From assembly GCF_958453765.1 (NCBI RefSeq), contig NZ_CAUDZA010000021.1, forward strand, positions 1-40,644: a stretch of DNA of 40,644 nt, written 5' to 3'. Both the position numbers and the translations under genes were made by a program. The notes below the pieces were generated by a model that saw only the letters and a program-made list of their open reading frames with translations, had not been told where the DNA came from and searched no databases. Of this stretch, positions 13,197-22,650 are shown piece after piece (the first letter of the stretch is position 1; each line of letters starts with the position of its first letter). This DNA comes from Phascolarctobacterium_A succinatutens_B. GTDB taxonomy: Bacteria; Bacillota; Negativicutes; Acidaminococcales; Acidaminococcaceae.

Positions 13197-14987
13197 ATGC
13201 AGCATATAAGAGCTCACGTTTTAGTGTGTGGCGGTACGGGCTGTAAGGCTAACGGCTCGAAGGAAATCCAGCTGACTTTTGCCAGAGAGCTGCAAAAGTT
13301 CGGCCTGCAGGATGAGGTGATGGTTGTTGAAACAGGCTGCCATGGCTTCTGCGAGCACGGACCGCTGGTTATCGTTTATCCGGAAGGCACCTTCTATTGC
13401 AGTGTAAAGCCGGAGGACGTTAAAACCATCGTTGAAGAACATTTATATAAAGGACGCATTGTGCAGCGTTTGCTTTATCGTGAACCCATCAATCAGGAGC
13501 AGGTTCCGCGTTATTCGGAAATCGGCTTCTACAAAAAGCAGCATCGCCTGGTATTAGCTAACTGCGGCGCTATCAACCCGGAAGCTATTGAAGAGTACAT
13601 CGCCGTAGGCGGTTATGAGGCATTGGCTAAGGCTGTTACGCAGATGACTCCGCAGGAGGTTGTGGACGAGGTCAAAAAATCCGGCCTGCGCGGTCGTGGT
13701 GGTGGCGGCTTCCCGACCGGTATGAAATGGCAGTTTGCCAAAAACTCCGAGAGCGATAAAAAATATGTTATCTGTAATGCGGACGAGGGTGACCCGGGCG
13801 CATTTATGGACCGCAGCGTATTGGAAGGTGACCCGCACCGTGTATTGGAAGGCATGGCTATCTGCGGTTATGCTATGGGTGCGGATGAAGGCTATATCTA
13901 TGTACGTGCGGAATATCCGCTGGCTATCAAACGCTTGCGTACCGCCATTGCTCAGGCTGAAGAAATGGGTCTGTTAGGCGAGCATATTTTTGAAAGCGAT
14001 TTCAGCTTTACTATTCATATCAAAGAGGGCGCCGGTGCCTTCGTCTGCGGCGAAGAAACCGCTCTGATGGCTTCTATTGAAGGCAAGCGCGGTATGCCGC
14101 GCCCGCGTCCGCCTTTCCCGGCGGTCAGCGGCCTGTGGGGCAAGCCGACGAACATCAACAACGTAGAAACCTTTGCTAACGTGGCGCAGATTATCGTTAA
14201 CGGCGCAGACTGGTACTGCCAGCTTGGTACCGAAAAATCCAAGGGCACCAAGGTTTTCGCTTTGACCGGCAAAATCAATAATACCGGTCTGGCAGAGGTG
14301 CCGATGGGTATTACCATGCGCGAGATTATCTATGATATCGGCGGCGGTATTACCAACGGAAAAAAGTTTAAGGCTGTACAGATCGGCGGTCCTTCCGGCG
14401 GCTGCTTGCCTGAAAGCATGCTGGATTTGCCGGTAGATTATGATTCTCTGATTGCTGCCGGCGCTATGATGGGCAGCGGCGGTCTGGTTGTTATGGATGA
14501 GGATACCTGCATGGTTGACGTTGCCAAGTTCTTCCTGAACTTTACGCAATCGGAATCCTGCGGCAAATGTACTCCCTGCCGCGAAGGCACGAAGCGTATG
14601 CTGGAAATCCTTACCCGTATTACGGAGGGCCAGGGACGCGAGGGCGATATCGAGCTGCTGGAAAACCTGGCCAAGAATATCAAGGAAACAGCTTTGTGCG
14701 GTTTGGGACAAACCGCTCCTAACCCTGTTTTGAGCACCTTGAAATATTTCAGAGATGAATATGAGGCGCATATCAAAGAGAAGCGCTGTCCTGCAGGCGT
14801 CTGCGAAAAGATGCTGCATTACGAAATCAGCGATGCCTGCCGCGGCTGCGGTCTGTGCGCACGTCAGTGCCCGGTACAGGCTATCAGCGGTTCACCGAAA
14901 ACAAAACATGTTATTGATCAGAATAAATGCATTAAATGCGGTGCCTGCATGACGGCGTGCCCGTTTAAGGCAATCAGCAAGGCATAA
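13197..14987 (+). CDS. hydB: Bifurcating hydrogenase subunit HydB (NADH/FMN subunit)
   Basis: A 596-residue NuoF-like flavoprotein. Residues 1-90 are a [2Fe-2S] domain (CGGTGCKANG, TGCHGFCEHG). The NADH and FMN sites follow (GLRGRGGGGFPTGMKW, CNADEGDPGAFMDR, GAGAFVCGEETAL), then a [4Fe-4S] site (ESCGKCTPCREG) and two C-terminal ferredoxin motifs (CRGCGLCARQCP, CIKCGACMTACP). This order is that of HydB/HndC from trimeric hydrogenases. It oxidises or reduces NAD(H) and is the site proposed for flavin-based bifurcation. GGTGGAGG precedes the ATG. Confidence 0.95.
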   Translation: MQHIRAHVLVCGGTGCKANGSKEIQLTFARELQKFGLQDEVMVVETGCHGFCEHGPLVIVYPEGTFYCSVKPEDVKTIVEEHLYKGRIVQRLLYREPINQEQVPRYSEIGFYKKQHRLVLANCGAINPEAIEEYIAVGGYEALAKAVTQMTPQEVVDEVKKSGLRGRGGGGFPTGMKWQFAKNSESDKKYVICNADEGDPGAFMDRSVLEGDPHRVLEGMAICGYAMGADEGYIYVRAEYPLAIKRLRTAIAQAEEMGLLGEHIFESDFSFTIHIKEGAGAFVCGEETALMASIEGKRGMPRPRPPFPAVSGLWGKPTNINNVETFANVAQIIVNGADWYCQLGTEKSKGTKVFALTGKINNTGLAEVPMGITMREIIYDIGGGITNGKKFKAVQIGGPSGGCLPESMLDLPVDYDSLIAAGAMMGSGGLVVMDEDTCMVDVAKFFLNFTQSESCGKCTPCREGTKRMLEILTRITEGQGREGDIELLENLAKNIKETALCGLGQTAPNPVLSTLKYFRDEYEAHIKEKRCPAGVCEKMLHYEISDACRGCGLCARQCPVQAISGSPKTKHVIDQNKCIKCGACMTACPFKAISKA

Positions 14988-15001
14988 GGAGGGGACTGAA
15001 G

Positions 15002-16726
15002 ATGCAGATGGTTAATTTGACAATTGATGGAAAACAGATTCAGGCCCCGGCAGGCTCCAGCGTACTGGAGGCTGCACGCAGCGCGGGTATTTATATTCCT
15101 ACGCTGTGCTATCATCCGGACCTGCGTCCGGAGGGTGCCTGCCGCCTGTGTATGGTAGAGGCCAGCGGTGCGCGTACTCTGGTTGCTTCCTGCGTATATC
15201 CTGTAAGCGAGGGTATGGTAGTAAAAACTAATACCTCCAAGGTACGCGAAGCACGTAAAACAGTGCTGGAGCTGCTTTTGACTAATCACCCGAAGGATTG
15301 CCTGTGCTGTCAGAAGAATGGTGACTGCGAGCTGCAGAAAATCGCTGCTGACTTAGGCGTGCGTAAGCTGCGCTTCGAGGGTGGCGAAACAAGGGCGCGT
15401 ACTATTGATAACAGCAATCCTTCTTTGGTACGCGATCAGGAAAAATGCATTCTCTGCGGCCGCTGCATCCGTGTCTGCCGTGATGTGCAGGGTATGAGCG
15501 TTTACAGCTTTGCCGGCCGCGGCTTCAACACCATGGTATCTACAGCCTTTGAGCATGACCTGCTCAACAGTGCCTGCACCTACTGCGGCCAGTGCGCCGA
15601 TGTCTGCCCGACAGGCGCTATCGTGGAAAAGGACGATACCGACAAGGTTTGGGATGCAATCAACAATCCTGAAAAGGTCGTTGTAGTACAGACAGCTCCG
15701 TCCGTGCGTGTAGCCTTGGGCGAGGAGCTGGGCATTCCGGCAGGTCAGGTTGTTACCGGTAAAATGGTTGCGGCATTGCGCCATTTAGGCTTTGACAAGG
15801 TTTTCGATACAAACTTCTCTGCCGACCTGACTATTATGGAGGAAGGCCATGAGTTCCTGCAGCGTCTGCAGAACGGCGGCGTACTGCCGATGATTACCTC
15901 CTGCAGCCCTGGCTGGGTAAATATGATTGAGCTGAAATATCCTGAGCTGCTGCCGCATCTTTCTACTGCCAAATCTCCGCAGCAGATGTTCGGCGCCGTT
16001 GCCAAAACCTACTTTGCAGAACGTGCAGGCATTGACCCGGCTAAAATAGTCAGTGTATCGGTAATGCCATGTACTGCGAAAAAGGCAGAGGCTGCGCGCG
16101 AAGAAATGTGTGCCAGCGGTTATCGCGATGTAGACGTAGTTATTACCACGCGTGAGCTTGGACGCATGATTCGCGAGGCAGGTATAGATTTTAACGCGCT
16201 GGAAGAAGCAGAGTTCGATTCTCCGTTGGGAACCGGTACCGGTGCCGCAGTTATCTTTGGTACTACAGGCGGCGTTATGGAAGCGGCTTTACGTACTGTG
16301 GCCGAGGTTGTTGCCGGCAAGGAGCTGCCGAAGCTTGAATATAATGAGGTACGCGGCATGGAGCAGACACGTGAGGCTGTTATTGATGTAGCCGGCGTGT
16401 CCGTGAATGTTGCCGTAGTACATACGCTCAAATCTGCTAAAATGATGCTGGAACGCATTAAAGCAGGTACCGCAGATTATCAGTTTATCGAGGTTATGGC
16501 TTGTCCCGGCGGCTGCATCGGCGGTGGCGGTCAGCCTGTTCCGGTTGATGCTTCTATCAGACAAAAACGCCGTGAAGCGATTTTTAATTGCGACCGTACA
16601 AGCGAATTACGAAAATCGCACGAAAACCCGGAAATAAAAACACTTTATGATACTTGGCTAGGCAAACCTCTTTCTGAAAAGGCGCATAGTCTATTACACA
16701 CACACTACCGCGCCCAAAACCGTTAA
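15002..16726 (+). CDS. hydA: [FeFe] hydrogenase catalytic subunit HydA
   Basis: A 574-residue catalytic subunit that makes or uses H2 with NADH and ferredoxin through HydBC. The domain order is a plant-type [2Fe-2S] domain (Cys36, 47, 50, 64), a His-ligated [4Fe-4S] site (HPKDCLCCQKNGDC), two ferredoxin motifs (CILCGRCIRVCR, CTYCGQCADVCP), and the H-cluster domain with ITSCSPGW (Cys301), VMPCTAKK (Cys357) and EVMACPGGCIGGGG. The TSCSP form is frequent in trimeric enzymes. The motifs indicate an active enzyme, unlike the reduced version at 9072-10451. The ATG at 15002 follows AAGGAGGGG; an ATG two codons later is also possible. Confidence 0.95.
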   Translation: MQMVNLTIDGKQIQAPAGSSVLEAARSAGIYIPTLCYHPDLRPEGACRLCMVEASGARTLVASCVYPVSEGMVVKTNTSKVREARKTVLELLLTNHPKDCLCCQKNGDCELQKIAADLGVRKLRFEGGETRARTIDNSNPSLVRDQEKCILCGRCIRVCRDVQGMSVYSFAGRGFNTMVSTAFEHDLLNSACTYCGQCADVCPTGAIVEKDDTDKVWDAINNPEKVVVVQTAPSVRVALGEELGIPAGQVVTGKMVAALRHLGFDKVFDTNFSADLTIMEEGHEFLQRLQNGGVLPMITSCSPGWVNMIELKYPELLPHLSTAKSPQQMFGAVAKTYFAERAGIDPAKIVSVSVMPCTAKKAEAAREEMCASGYRDVDVVITTRELGRMIREAGIDFNALEEAEFDSPLGTGTGAAVIFGTTGGVMEAALRTVAEVVAGKELPKLEYNEVRGMEQTREAVIDVAGVSVNVAVVHTLKSAKMMLERIKAGTADYQFIEVMACPGGCIGGGGQPVPVDASIRQKRREAIFNCDRTSELRKSHENPEIKTLYDTWLGKPLSEKAHSLLHTHYRAQNR

Positions 16727-16750
16727 TTGTTCTAGCTGGATAATACAAAT

Positions 16751-16784
16751 CCCCCTTTTTTTCCTTGAAAAGAAGGGGGCGTTT
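16751..16784 (+). terminator. Intrinsic terminator after hydA
   Basis: CCCCCTT pairs with AAGGGGG around a T-rich loop, followed by CGTTTT. The short T-run makes it modest, but its position after the last hydrogenase gene supports it. Confidence 0.65.
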
Positions 16785-17151
16785 TGTAAATTTGTAAAGA
16801 AAAAGCTTGCAGTGTTACAATTTTATTGGTATTATATATAGCGTTGAGTGCAATTTGCCCGTTATGTAAAACACAGGAAAAATTTGACAGAAAAAAGTGA
16901 AGTTTTTCTGAAAATGTGTTATAATTGTAGCAGATAGTAAAGAAGCCTTTGAAAAAATATTTATAGTATAAGCAGGAGTTTTCTCTTATATGTCGAAATG
17001 ACTATATAGTCAAGTATGAAATATTTGTGAAGAGCTTGATATACGGTAATATCTTATTTGTAATGCCGCAGGGTATTGCTGATAAGTTATATGCAAAGGG
17101 GTAACACCCTTATAAAAACTCAATGTCCTAATTAAAAGGAGGAAGGTAAAC
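16785..17151 (+). promoter_or_regulatory. Promoter and long leader of the succinate CoA-transferase gene
   Basis: An extended -10 (TG-T-TATAAT) lies at 16917-16925. Just upstream, CAGAAAAA and TTTTTCTG (16888-16910) form an 8-bp inverted repeat that could be an operator and overlaps the -35 zone, where no good box exists. The leader would be about 220 bases; it contains the palindrome GACTATATAGTC (17000-17011), a small hairpin around 17097-17112 and a strong AAAAGGAGG site. I see no reading frame or known riboswitch in it. Confidence 0.55.
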
Positions 17152-18690
17152 ATGATCGATATTAAAGATCGCATTTGTGACGTAGTAGCTGACAAAGTGA
17201 TGAGCGCTGAAGCTGCTGCAGAATTCGTAAAAGATGGTGACAATTTAGGTGTCAGCGGTTTTACCCCGTCTGGCTATCCGAAAGCTGTTCCTCTGGCTCT
17301 TGCTGAAAAGGGCAAAAAAACTCCTTTCAAAGTTAACGTTTGGACTGGCGCATCTGTTGGTCCTGAAATCGACCAAGCAATGGTTGAAGCTGGCATCATT
17401 GACCGTCGTCTGCCTTACCAGACCAACGGCACCATGCGTAAAGCTATCAACGCTGGTAAAGTAAAATACGCTGATATTCATCTGTCTCACATGGCTCAAA
17501 TGGTTCGCTATGGCTTCATGGCTGGCCGCCCGACCGGTCCGGATGTTGCAATTGTTGAAGTTTGCAAAATCAATGACCTCGGCGATGGCAAAGTAGGCCT
17601 GATTCCGACCACTTCCATGGGCAACAGCTCCTCTTATGTAGCTGGCGCTAAAAAAGTTATCGTTGAAGTTAACACCACTCAACCGGTAGGCCTGGAAGGC
17701 ATGCATGACTCCTATATTCCTCTGGATCCCCCGAATCGTCAACCGATTCCTATCACCGCTCCGGAAGACCGCATCGGTACCACCTACATTCCTTGCGAAG
17801 TAGAAAAAATCGTTGCAGTAGTTCCTTGCGACCGTCCTGACATCGTTCGTCCGCTGGGCGAAATCGACGACGACGCTAAACATATGGGCGCTAACCTCGT
17901 TAACTTCCTGAAAAACGAAGTTAAAGAAGGCCGTCTGCCGAAAAACCTGCTGCCGCTGCAATCCGGCGTAGGCTCCGTTGCTAACGCAGTTATCAATGGT
18001 CTGGTTAACTCCGATTTCGAAGACCTGACCGTTTACACTGAGGTTATTCAAGATGGTATGTTCGACCTGATCGATGCTGGTAAACTCCGCGTTGCTTCCG
18101 GTACTGCTCTGACTCCGTCTCCTGAGTGCCAAAAGAAATTCTACGAGAACGTAGACTTCTACAAAAAATATTTGCTGCTCCGTCCGCAAGAAATCTCCAA
18201 CAGCCCTGAAGTTGCTCGTCGTATCGGCGTAATCGCAATGAACACCGCTATTGAAGTTGATATCTATGGTAACGTAAACTCCACTCATGTTTGCGGCACC
18301 AAGCTGATGAACGGCGTTGGCGGTTCCGGTGACTTCGCTCGTAACGGCTACCTGACCGTATTCTTCACCAACTCCCTGGCAAAAGGCGGCAAGATTTCTT
18401 CCGTAGTTCCGTTCTGCAGCCATATCGACCATGCTACCCTGGACGTTGACGTTATCGTTTCCGAACGTGGCGTTGCTGACCTGCGTGGCCTGAGCCCGAA
18501 AGAAAAAGCTCCGATCATCATCGATCAGATTGCTAACCCGAAATATCAACCTTGGCTGTATGATTACTTCAAACGCGCTTGCGAAGCTTGCGGCAACAGC
18601 CAAACTCCGCACATCCTGGCAGAAGCATTCGATTGCTACAAAATGTTTGCTGAAACCGGTTCCATGGAAGGCATGGTTGAAGGTAAATAA
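17152..18690 (+). CDS. Succinate CoA-transferase (propionyl-CoA:succinate)
   Basis: A 512-residue enzyme of the acetyl-CoA hydrolase/transferase family (Cat1/AarC/SCACT type). It would move CoA from propionyl-CoA to succinate, releasing propionate and starting the cycle without ATP. The catalytic glutamate is Glu297 in YTEVIQDG, preceded by the CoA-binding GVGSVANAV loop. The C-terminal GGSGDFARNG and SERGVADLRG motifs are typical. Codon use is strongly biased, as for very highly expressed genes. Acceptor specificity is inferred from the mutase and decarboxylase genes that follow; acetyl-CoA could also serve. Confidence 0.9.
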   Translation: MIDIKDRICDVVADKVMSAEAAAEFVKDGDNLGVSGFTPSGYPKAVPLALAEKGKKTPFKVNVWTGASVGPEIDQAMVEAGIIDRRLPYQTNGTMRKAINAGKVKYADIHLSHMAQMVRYGFMAGRPTGPDVAIVEVCKINDLGDGKVGLIPTTSMGNSSSYVAGAKKVIVEVNTTQPVGLEGMHDSYIPLDPPNRQPIPITAPEDRIGTTYIPCEVEKIVAVVPCDRPDIVRPLGEIDDDAKHMGANLVNFLKNEVKEGRLPKNLLPLQSGVGSVANAVINGLVNSDFEDLTVYTEVIQDGMFDLIDAGKLRVASGTALTPSPECQKKFYENVDFYKKYLLLRPQEISNSPEVARRIGVIAMNTAIEVDIYGNVNSTHVCGTKLMNGVGGSGDFARNGYLTVFFTNSLAKGGKISSVVPFCSHIDHATLDVDVIVSERGVADLRGLSPKEKAPIIIDQIANPKYQPWLYDYFKRACEACGNSQTPHILAEAFDCYKMFAETGSMEGMVEGK

Positions 18691-18702
18691 TTTTAAAAAA
18701 AC

Positions 18703-18920
18703 TTTGCGAAACCCCTTGTTAAGTTTTGCAAAATAGGTTAAACTATGTAATGTGCTTGCCGGTGGGTGAGATTCCCACCGGCAGGTATACATAGACAAAG
18801 CCTCACCCAAGGCTTTGCCCAATAAATTCAGTTGACGAAGTCTCACCCTAGACTTTGCCATATATAGCCGTCATAGACGGAACACTCTCACCATCATTTC
18901 GGAACCGTCCAATCCGAAAT
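18703..18920 (+). promoter_or_regulatory. Array of six hairpins before the mutase gene
   Basis: Six stem-loops fill the gap: 18703-18732 (10 bp), 18757-18783 (10 bp perfect, loop TGAGATT), 18796-18817 (8 bp perfect), 18836-18857 (8 bp), 18868-18880 (5 bp) and 18896-18920 (8 bp). The second contains GGGTGAG at 18764-18770; the third and fourth each carry its exact complement CTCACCC (18802-18808 and 18842-18848), and CTCACC recurs at 18887-18892. None is followed by a T-run. They may guide mRNA processing or stability; function is unproven. Confidence 0.65.
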
Positions 18921-18953
18921 ATGAAACACAAATATTTTAAGGAGGATTTGAGA

Positions 18954-20603
18954 ATGGCATTTGAAAACATTAAAGCTGGTTTAGAGAAATATCATGCTGA
19001 AGTTGAAGCTAAACTGGCAAAATTCCCTGAACGCGCAAACCTGGTTCCTAACAGACTGTACACCCCGGTAGATCTTGGTGAAAACTTTGACTACATGACT
19101 AAACTGGGCTTCCCTGGTGAATATCCTTACACCCGTGGTGTTCAACCGACCATGTATCGTGGCCGTTTCTGGACCATGCGTATGTACGCTGGTTTCTCCA
19201 CCGCTGAAGAATCCAACAAACGTTATCGTTACCTGCTGGCTAACGGTGGTTCCGGCCTGTCCTGCGCATTCGACCTGCCGACCCAGATCGGTTATGATTC
19301 CACCGATCCGATGGCTGAAGGCGAAGTTGGTAAAGTAGGCGTAGCTATCGACTCCCTGGCTGACATGGAAATCCTGTTCGACCAAATTTCCCTGGATAAA
19401 GTATCCACTTCTATGACCATTAACGCTCCTGCTTCCGTACTGCTGGCTATGTACATTGCAGTAGCTGAGAAACAAGGCGTTTCCGCTGACAAACTGCGTG
19501 GTACCATTCAGAACGATATTCTGAAAGAGTATGCTGCTCGCGGCACTTACATTTTCCCGCCGAAACCGTCCATGCGTTTGATCACCAACATTTTTGAATA
19601 TTGCTCCAAGAACGTACCGCTGTGGAACACCATTTCCATTTCCGGTTACCATATCCGTGAAGCTGGTTCCACCGCTTCTCAGGAAATCGCATTCACTATT
19701 GCTGATGGTATCGCTTATGTAGAAGCTGCTATCAAAGCTGGTTTGGACGTTGACGCATTTGCAGGCCGTCTGTCCTTCTTCTGGAATGCTCATAACAACG
19801 TACTCGAAGAAGTTGCTAAATTCCGTGCTTCCCGTCGTGTATGGTCCAAAGTTATGAAAGAGCGTTTTGGCGCTAAGAAAGCTAAATCCATGATGCTGCG
19901 TGTACATACCCAAACCGCTGGCTCCATGCTGACCGCTCAACAACCGAACAACAACATCGTTCGTGTTGCTCTGCAAACTGCTGCTGCTGTAATGGGTGGT
20001 ACTCAATCCCTGCACACCAACTCCAAAGACGAAGCTCTGGCACTGCCGACCACTGAGTCTGTAACCATCGCTCTGCGTACCCAACAAATCGTTGCTTACG
20101 AATCTGGTCTGGCTGACACCATCGATCCGTTGGGCGGCTCCTACTATGTAGAAGCTCTGACCGATAAGATCGAAGCTGAAGCTTGGGACTACATTAAGAA
20201 AATTGACGAAATCGGTGGCGCTCCTGAAGCTATCGCTAAAGGCTACATCCAAAAAGAAATCCAAGACTCTGCTTACAAATGGCAGATGGAAATCGAAAAA
20301 GGCGACCGTATCATCGTTGGCGTTAACAAATTCACCCAAGAAGAAGAAGCTCCGAAAAACCTGCTGCGCGTAGACGGTTCTGTAGGCAAGCTGCAAGCTG
20401 AAAAGATTGCTGCTCTGAAAGCTCGCCGTGACAACGCTAAAGTAGAAGAAACTCTGGCTGCTCTGAAAGTTGCATGCGCAGACGAAAATGTAAACCTGAT
20501 GCCTTACATCCTGGATGCAGTTCGTGCATATGCAACCGAAGGTGAAATCTGCGGCGTTATGAGACAAGTATTCGGTGAATACCAACCTCATACTGCACTC
20601 TAA
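18954..20603 (+). CDS. mcmA: Methylmalonyl-CoA mutase, catalytic subunit
   Basis: A 549-residue TIM-barrel subunit of B12-dependent methylmalonyl-CoA mutase, converting succinyl-CoA to (R)-methylmalonyl-CoA in this direction. It lacks the C-terminal B12 domain, which is a separate gene downstream; this split form is known from archaea and some bacteria. The substrate-binding TRGVQPTMYRGRFWTMRMYA and the NNIVRVALQT and DPLGGSYYVE segments are typical. I start at the ATG at 18954 after AAGGAGG; an ATG 33 codons upstream lies within the hairpin array and has no ribosome binding site. Strong codon bias. Confidence 0.95.
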   Translation: MAFENIKAGLEKYHAEVEAKLAKFPERANLVPNRLYTPVDLGENFDYMTKLGFPGEYPYTRGVQPTMYRGRFWTMRMYAGFSTAEESNKRYRYLLANGGSGLSCAFDLPTQIGYDSTDPMAEGEVGKVGVAIDSLADMEILFDQISLDKVSTSMTINAPASVLLAMYIAVAEKQGVSADKLRGTIQNDILKEYAARGTYIFPPKPSMRLITNIFEYCSKNVPLWNTISISGYHIREAGSTASQEIAFTIADGIAYVEAAIKAGLDVDAFAGRLSFFWNAHNNVLEEVAKFRASRRVWSKVMKERFGAKKAKSMMLRVHTQTAGSMLTAQQPNNNIVRVALQTAAAVMGGTQSLHTNSKDEALALPTTESVTIALRTQQIVAYESGLADTIDPLGGSYYVEALTDKIEAEAWDYIKKIDEIGGAPEAIAKGYIQKEIQDSAYKWQMEIEKGDRIIVGVNKFTQEEEAPKNLLRVDGSVGKLQAEKIAALKARRDNAKVEETLAALKVACADENVNLMPYILDAVRAYATEGEICGVMRQVFGEYQPHTAL

Positions 20604-20639
20604 TTTGTAAACTCAACCAATATACGGAGGTAAACTATA

Positions 20640-21029
20640 ATGGCAAACGTTAAAGTTTTAGTTGCTAAACCGGGTCTGGATGGCCATGACCGCGGTGCTA
20701 AAGTTGTAGCTCGTGCTCTGCGCGACGCTGGTTTTGAAGTTATCTACACCGGTATCCGTCTGACTCCGGAACAAATCGCTGAAGCTGCTCTGCAAGACGA
20801 CGTAAACGTTGTTGCACTGTCCCTGCTGTCCGGCGCTCACAACACCCTTTTCCCGAAAGTAGTTGAACTGCTGAAAGAAAAAGGCCTGACCGACGTTCTG
20901 GTTATCGGCGGCGGCGTTATTCCTGACGCTGACATCCCTGGCCTGAAAGCTGCTGGCATTGCTGAAGTATTCACTCCGGGCACCCCGACCAGCAAAATTG
21001 TTGATTTCATCAACGCTAACGTAAAATAA
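20640..21029 (+). CDS. mcmB: Methylmalonyl-CoA mutase, B12-binding subunit
   Basis: A 129-residue Rossmann-like cobalamin-binding domain. The B12 motif DxHxxG is DGHDRG at residues 14-19, with His16 as the lower axial ligand, followed by LSLLSGAH and IGGGVIPDAD. It completes the catalytic subunit encoded 36 bases upstream. A CGGAGG site precedes the ATG. The gene ends before a strong hairpin at 21044-21068. Confidence 0.95.
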   Translation: MANVKVLVAKPGLDGHDRGAKVVARALRDAGFEVIYTGIRLTPEQIAEAALQDDVNVVALSLLSGAHNTLFPKVVELLKEKGLTDVLVIGGGVIPDADIPGLKAAGIAEVFTPGTPTSKIVDFINANVK

Positions 21030-21043
21030 TTTTATCCCTTAAA

Positions 21044-21068
21044 GCAAGCCGGGTTTGTCCCGGCTTGC
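21044..21068 (+). terminator. Strong intergenic hairpin after mcmB
   Basis: GCAAGCCGGG-TTTGT-CCCGGCTTGC, 10 bp perfect. It is followed by CTTATAAAA rather than a T-run, so it may be a weak terminator or an mRNA-stabilising end. Confidence 0.55.
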
Positions 21069-21110
21069 CTTATAAAATATTCACTATCCAAAAACAAGGC
21101 GGTGTGAATT

Positions 21111-22049
21111 ATGGAAATAGTAGATAAATTATTAAATCATTCTCGTCTTGCATTATCTAAAGCAATCACTGCTGTTGAAAATGAATACGATGATGCTGTC
21201 AAAATTATGACAGAGATTTATCCTCATACTGGTAATGCTTATGTAATTGGTATCACCGGCCCTCCGGGTGCTGGTAAAAGTACTCTGACTGATAAATTGG
21301 CTAAAGAATACCGTAAACGCGGCAAGACCGTAGGTATCGTAGCAATTGACCCCACTAGCCCGTATTCTGGCGGCGCTATTTTAGGCGACCGTATCAGAAT
21401 GATGGATCTGACCGCAGACGAGGGCATTTTTGTACGCTCTATGGCAACACGCGGCAGTCTTGGCGGCCTGTCTCAAAAAGCAGGTGACGCTGTTAAATTA
21501 ATGGATGCTTTCGGCATGGATGTTATTATCGTTGAAACCGTAGGCGTAGGACAATCTGAGGTTGACATTGTTAAGACCGCAGATACTACCATGGTAGTAG
21601 TAATCCCCGGCATGGGCGACGATATCCAGGCAATTAAAGCAGGTATACTTGAAATCGGTGACCTGTTCACGATTAACAAAGCTGATCGTGAAGGTACAGA
21701 CAAGCTCAACATTGAGATTGAGATGATGCTCGAATTAAATCCCGAACATGTTGGCTGGCGTCCTCCGATTAACAGGACCATTGCCAGCAAGGGTGAAGGT
21801 ATAGAGGCTGTTGTGGACTCTATTGAGGCACACAAGGCATATTTGATTGAGAGTGGTAAATTAAACGATATCCGTAAAGCTCGTATTAAAAACGAGGTTA
21901 CCGCTATGCTTAATGACCATGTAAATCGCTACATCGACAAGAACGTCATTCAAACGGATGAATTTGACAACTTAGTTGTAAAAATGCAGTCCCGCGAGAT
22001 TGAGCCGTACTCTGTCGTTGATGATATTGTTGGCAAGGTTTTAAAATAA
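21111..22049 (+). CDS. meaB: MeaB-type GTPase, mutase chaperone
   Basis: A 312-residue G3E GTPase of the MeaB/ArgK family, which loads and protects the B12 cofactor of methylmalonyl-CoA mutase. Walker A is GPPGAGKST at residues 50-58; the metal-binding loop contains DPTSPYSGGAILGDRIRM, and the base-recognition motif is NKAD. Codon bias is weaker than in the flanking genes, in line with a catalytic amount of chaperone. It sits between the mutase and epimerase genes. Confidence 0.93.
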   Translation: MEIVDKLLNHSRLALSKAITAVENEYDDAVKIMTEIYPHTGNAYVIGITGPPGAGKSTLTDKLAKEYRKRGKTVGIVAIDPTSPYSGGAILGDRIRMMDLTADEGIFVRSMATRGSLGGLSQKAGDAVKLMDAFGMDVIIVETVGVGQSEVDIVKTADTTMVVVIPGMGDDIQAIKAGILEIGDLFTINKADREGTDKLNIEIEMMLELNPEHVGWRPPINRTIASKGEGIEAVVDSIEAHKAYLIESGKLNDIRKARIKNEVTAMLNDHVNRYIDKNVIQTDEFDNLVVKMQSREIEPYSVVDDIVGKVLK

Positions 22050-22084
22050 ACCGCCAAAAAAAACAATTTTAGGAGGAATTTATT

Positions 22085-22516
22085 ATGGCATTCAAAACTA
22101 TTTGTGTTGACCATGTAGGTATCGCTTGCGCTGGTACCTTGGAAGAAGCTGCAAAAATTTACACTGAGGTACTGGGCCTGAAAGCTACCGGCACTGAAGA
22201 AGTTAAAGAACAAGGTGTTGCTACCGTATTTGTTCCCTGCGGCGAAACCCTGATTGAGCTCCTTGTTGATATCACTGAAAACAACGATGGTCCTATCGGC
22301 AAATACATTGCTAAAAACGGCCCTGGCATCCAACATATGGCTCTGCGCGTTGACGACATCAAAGCAGCTATCGCTGACCTGACCGAAGCTGGCGTTCGCA
22401 TGATCGACAAAGCTCCTCGTAACGGTGCTGGCCAAATGAAAATTGCTTTCGTTCATCCGAAATCCGCTGGCCTGCTGCTCGAGCTGTGCCAACCGGCTGC
22501 AACCTACAAAGACTAA
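22085..22516 (+). CDS. mce: Methylmalonyl-CoA epimerase
   Basis: A 143-residue vicinal-oxygen-chelate protein that interconverts (R)- and (S)-methylmalonyl-CoA. Metal ligands are in DHVGIAC near the N-terminus, GPGIQHMALRVDD in the middle and LLELCQP near the end. The length is typical. TAGGAGG precedes the ATG. It links the mutase, which makes the R form, to the decarboxylase, which uses the S form. Confidence 0.94.
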   Translation: MAFKTICVDHVGIACAGTLEEAAKIYTEVLGLKATGTEEVKEQGVATVFVPCGETLIELLVDITENNDGPIGKYIAKNGPGIQHMALRVDDIKAAIADLTEAGVRMIDKAPRNGAGQMKIAFVHPKSAGLLLELCQPAATYKD

Positions 22517-22571
22517 TTTATTAGCTTCGTAGATTCAGGGCGATTTAAGGTCCCATAATTTAAGCTACATA

Positions 22572-22606
22572 ATGCTGGAGATATACAAGTGATATATCTT
22601 CAGCAT
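22572..22606 (+). terminator. Intergenic hairpin before mmdA
   Basis: ATGCTGGAGATATA pairs with TATATCTTCAGCAT through 14 bp with one G-T pair and a seven-base loop. No T-run follows, so termination is doubtful; a processing or stability element is as likely. Confidence 0.5.
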
Positions 22607-22650
22607 CTGTGTATAAATTTGTTCTCCCAATAATGATGGAGGTGTAAGAT

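Noticed and set aside
18757..18920. CRISPR-like array
   Set aside because: The repeated CTCACCC units are too short, unequally spaced and embedded in different stems; no cas genes are in the window.
18855..18953. Upstream extension of the mutase gene by 33 codons
   Set aside because: It would start within the hairpin array without a ribosome binding site; the ATG at 18954 has AAGGAGG and matches the usual N-terminus.
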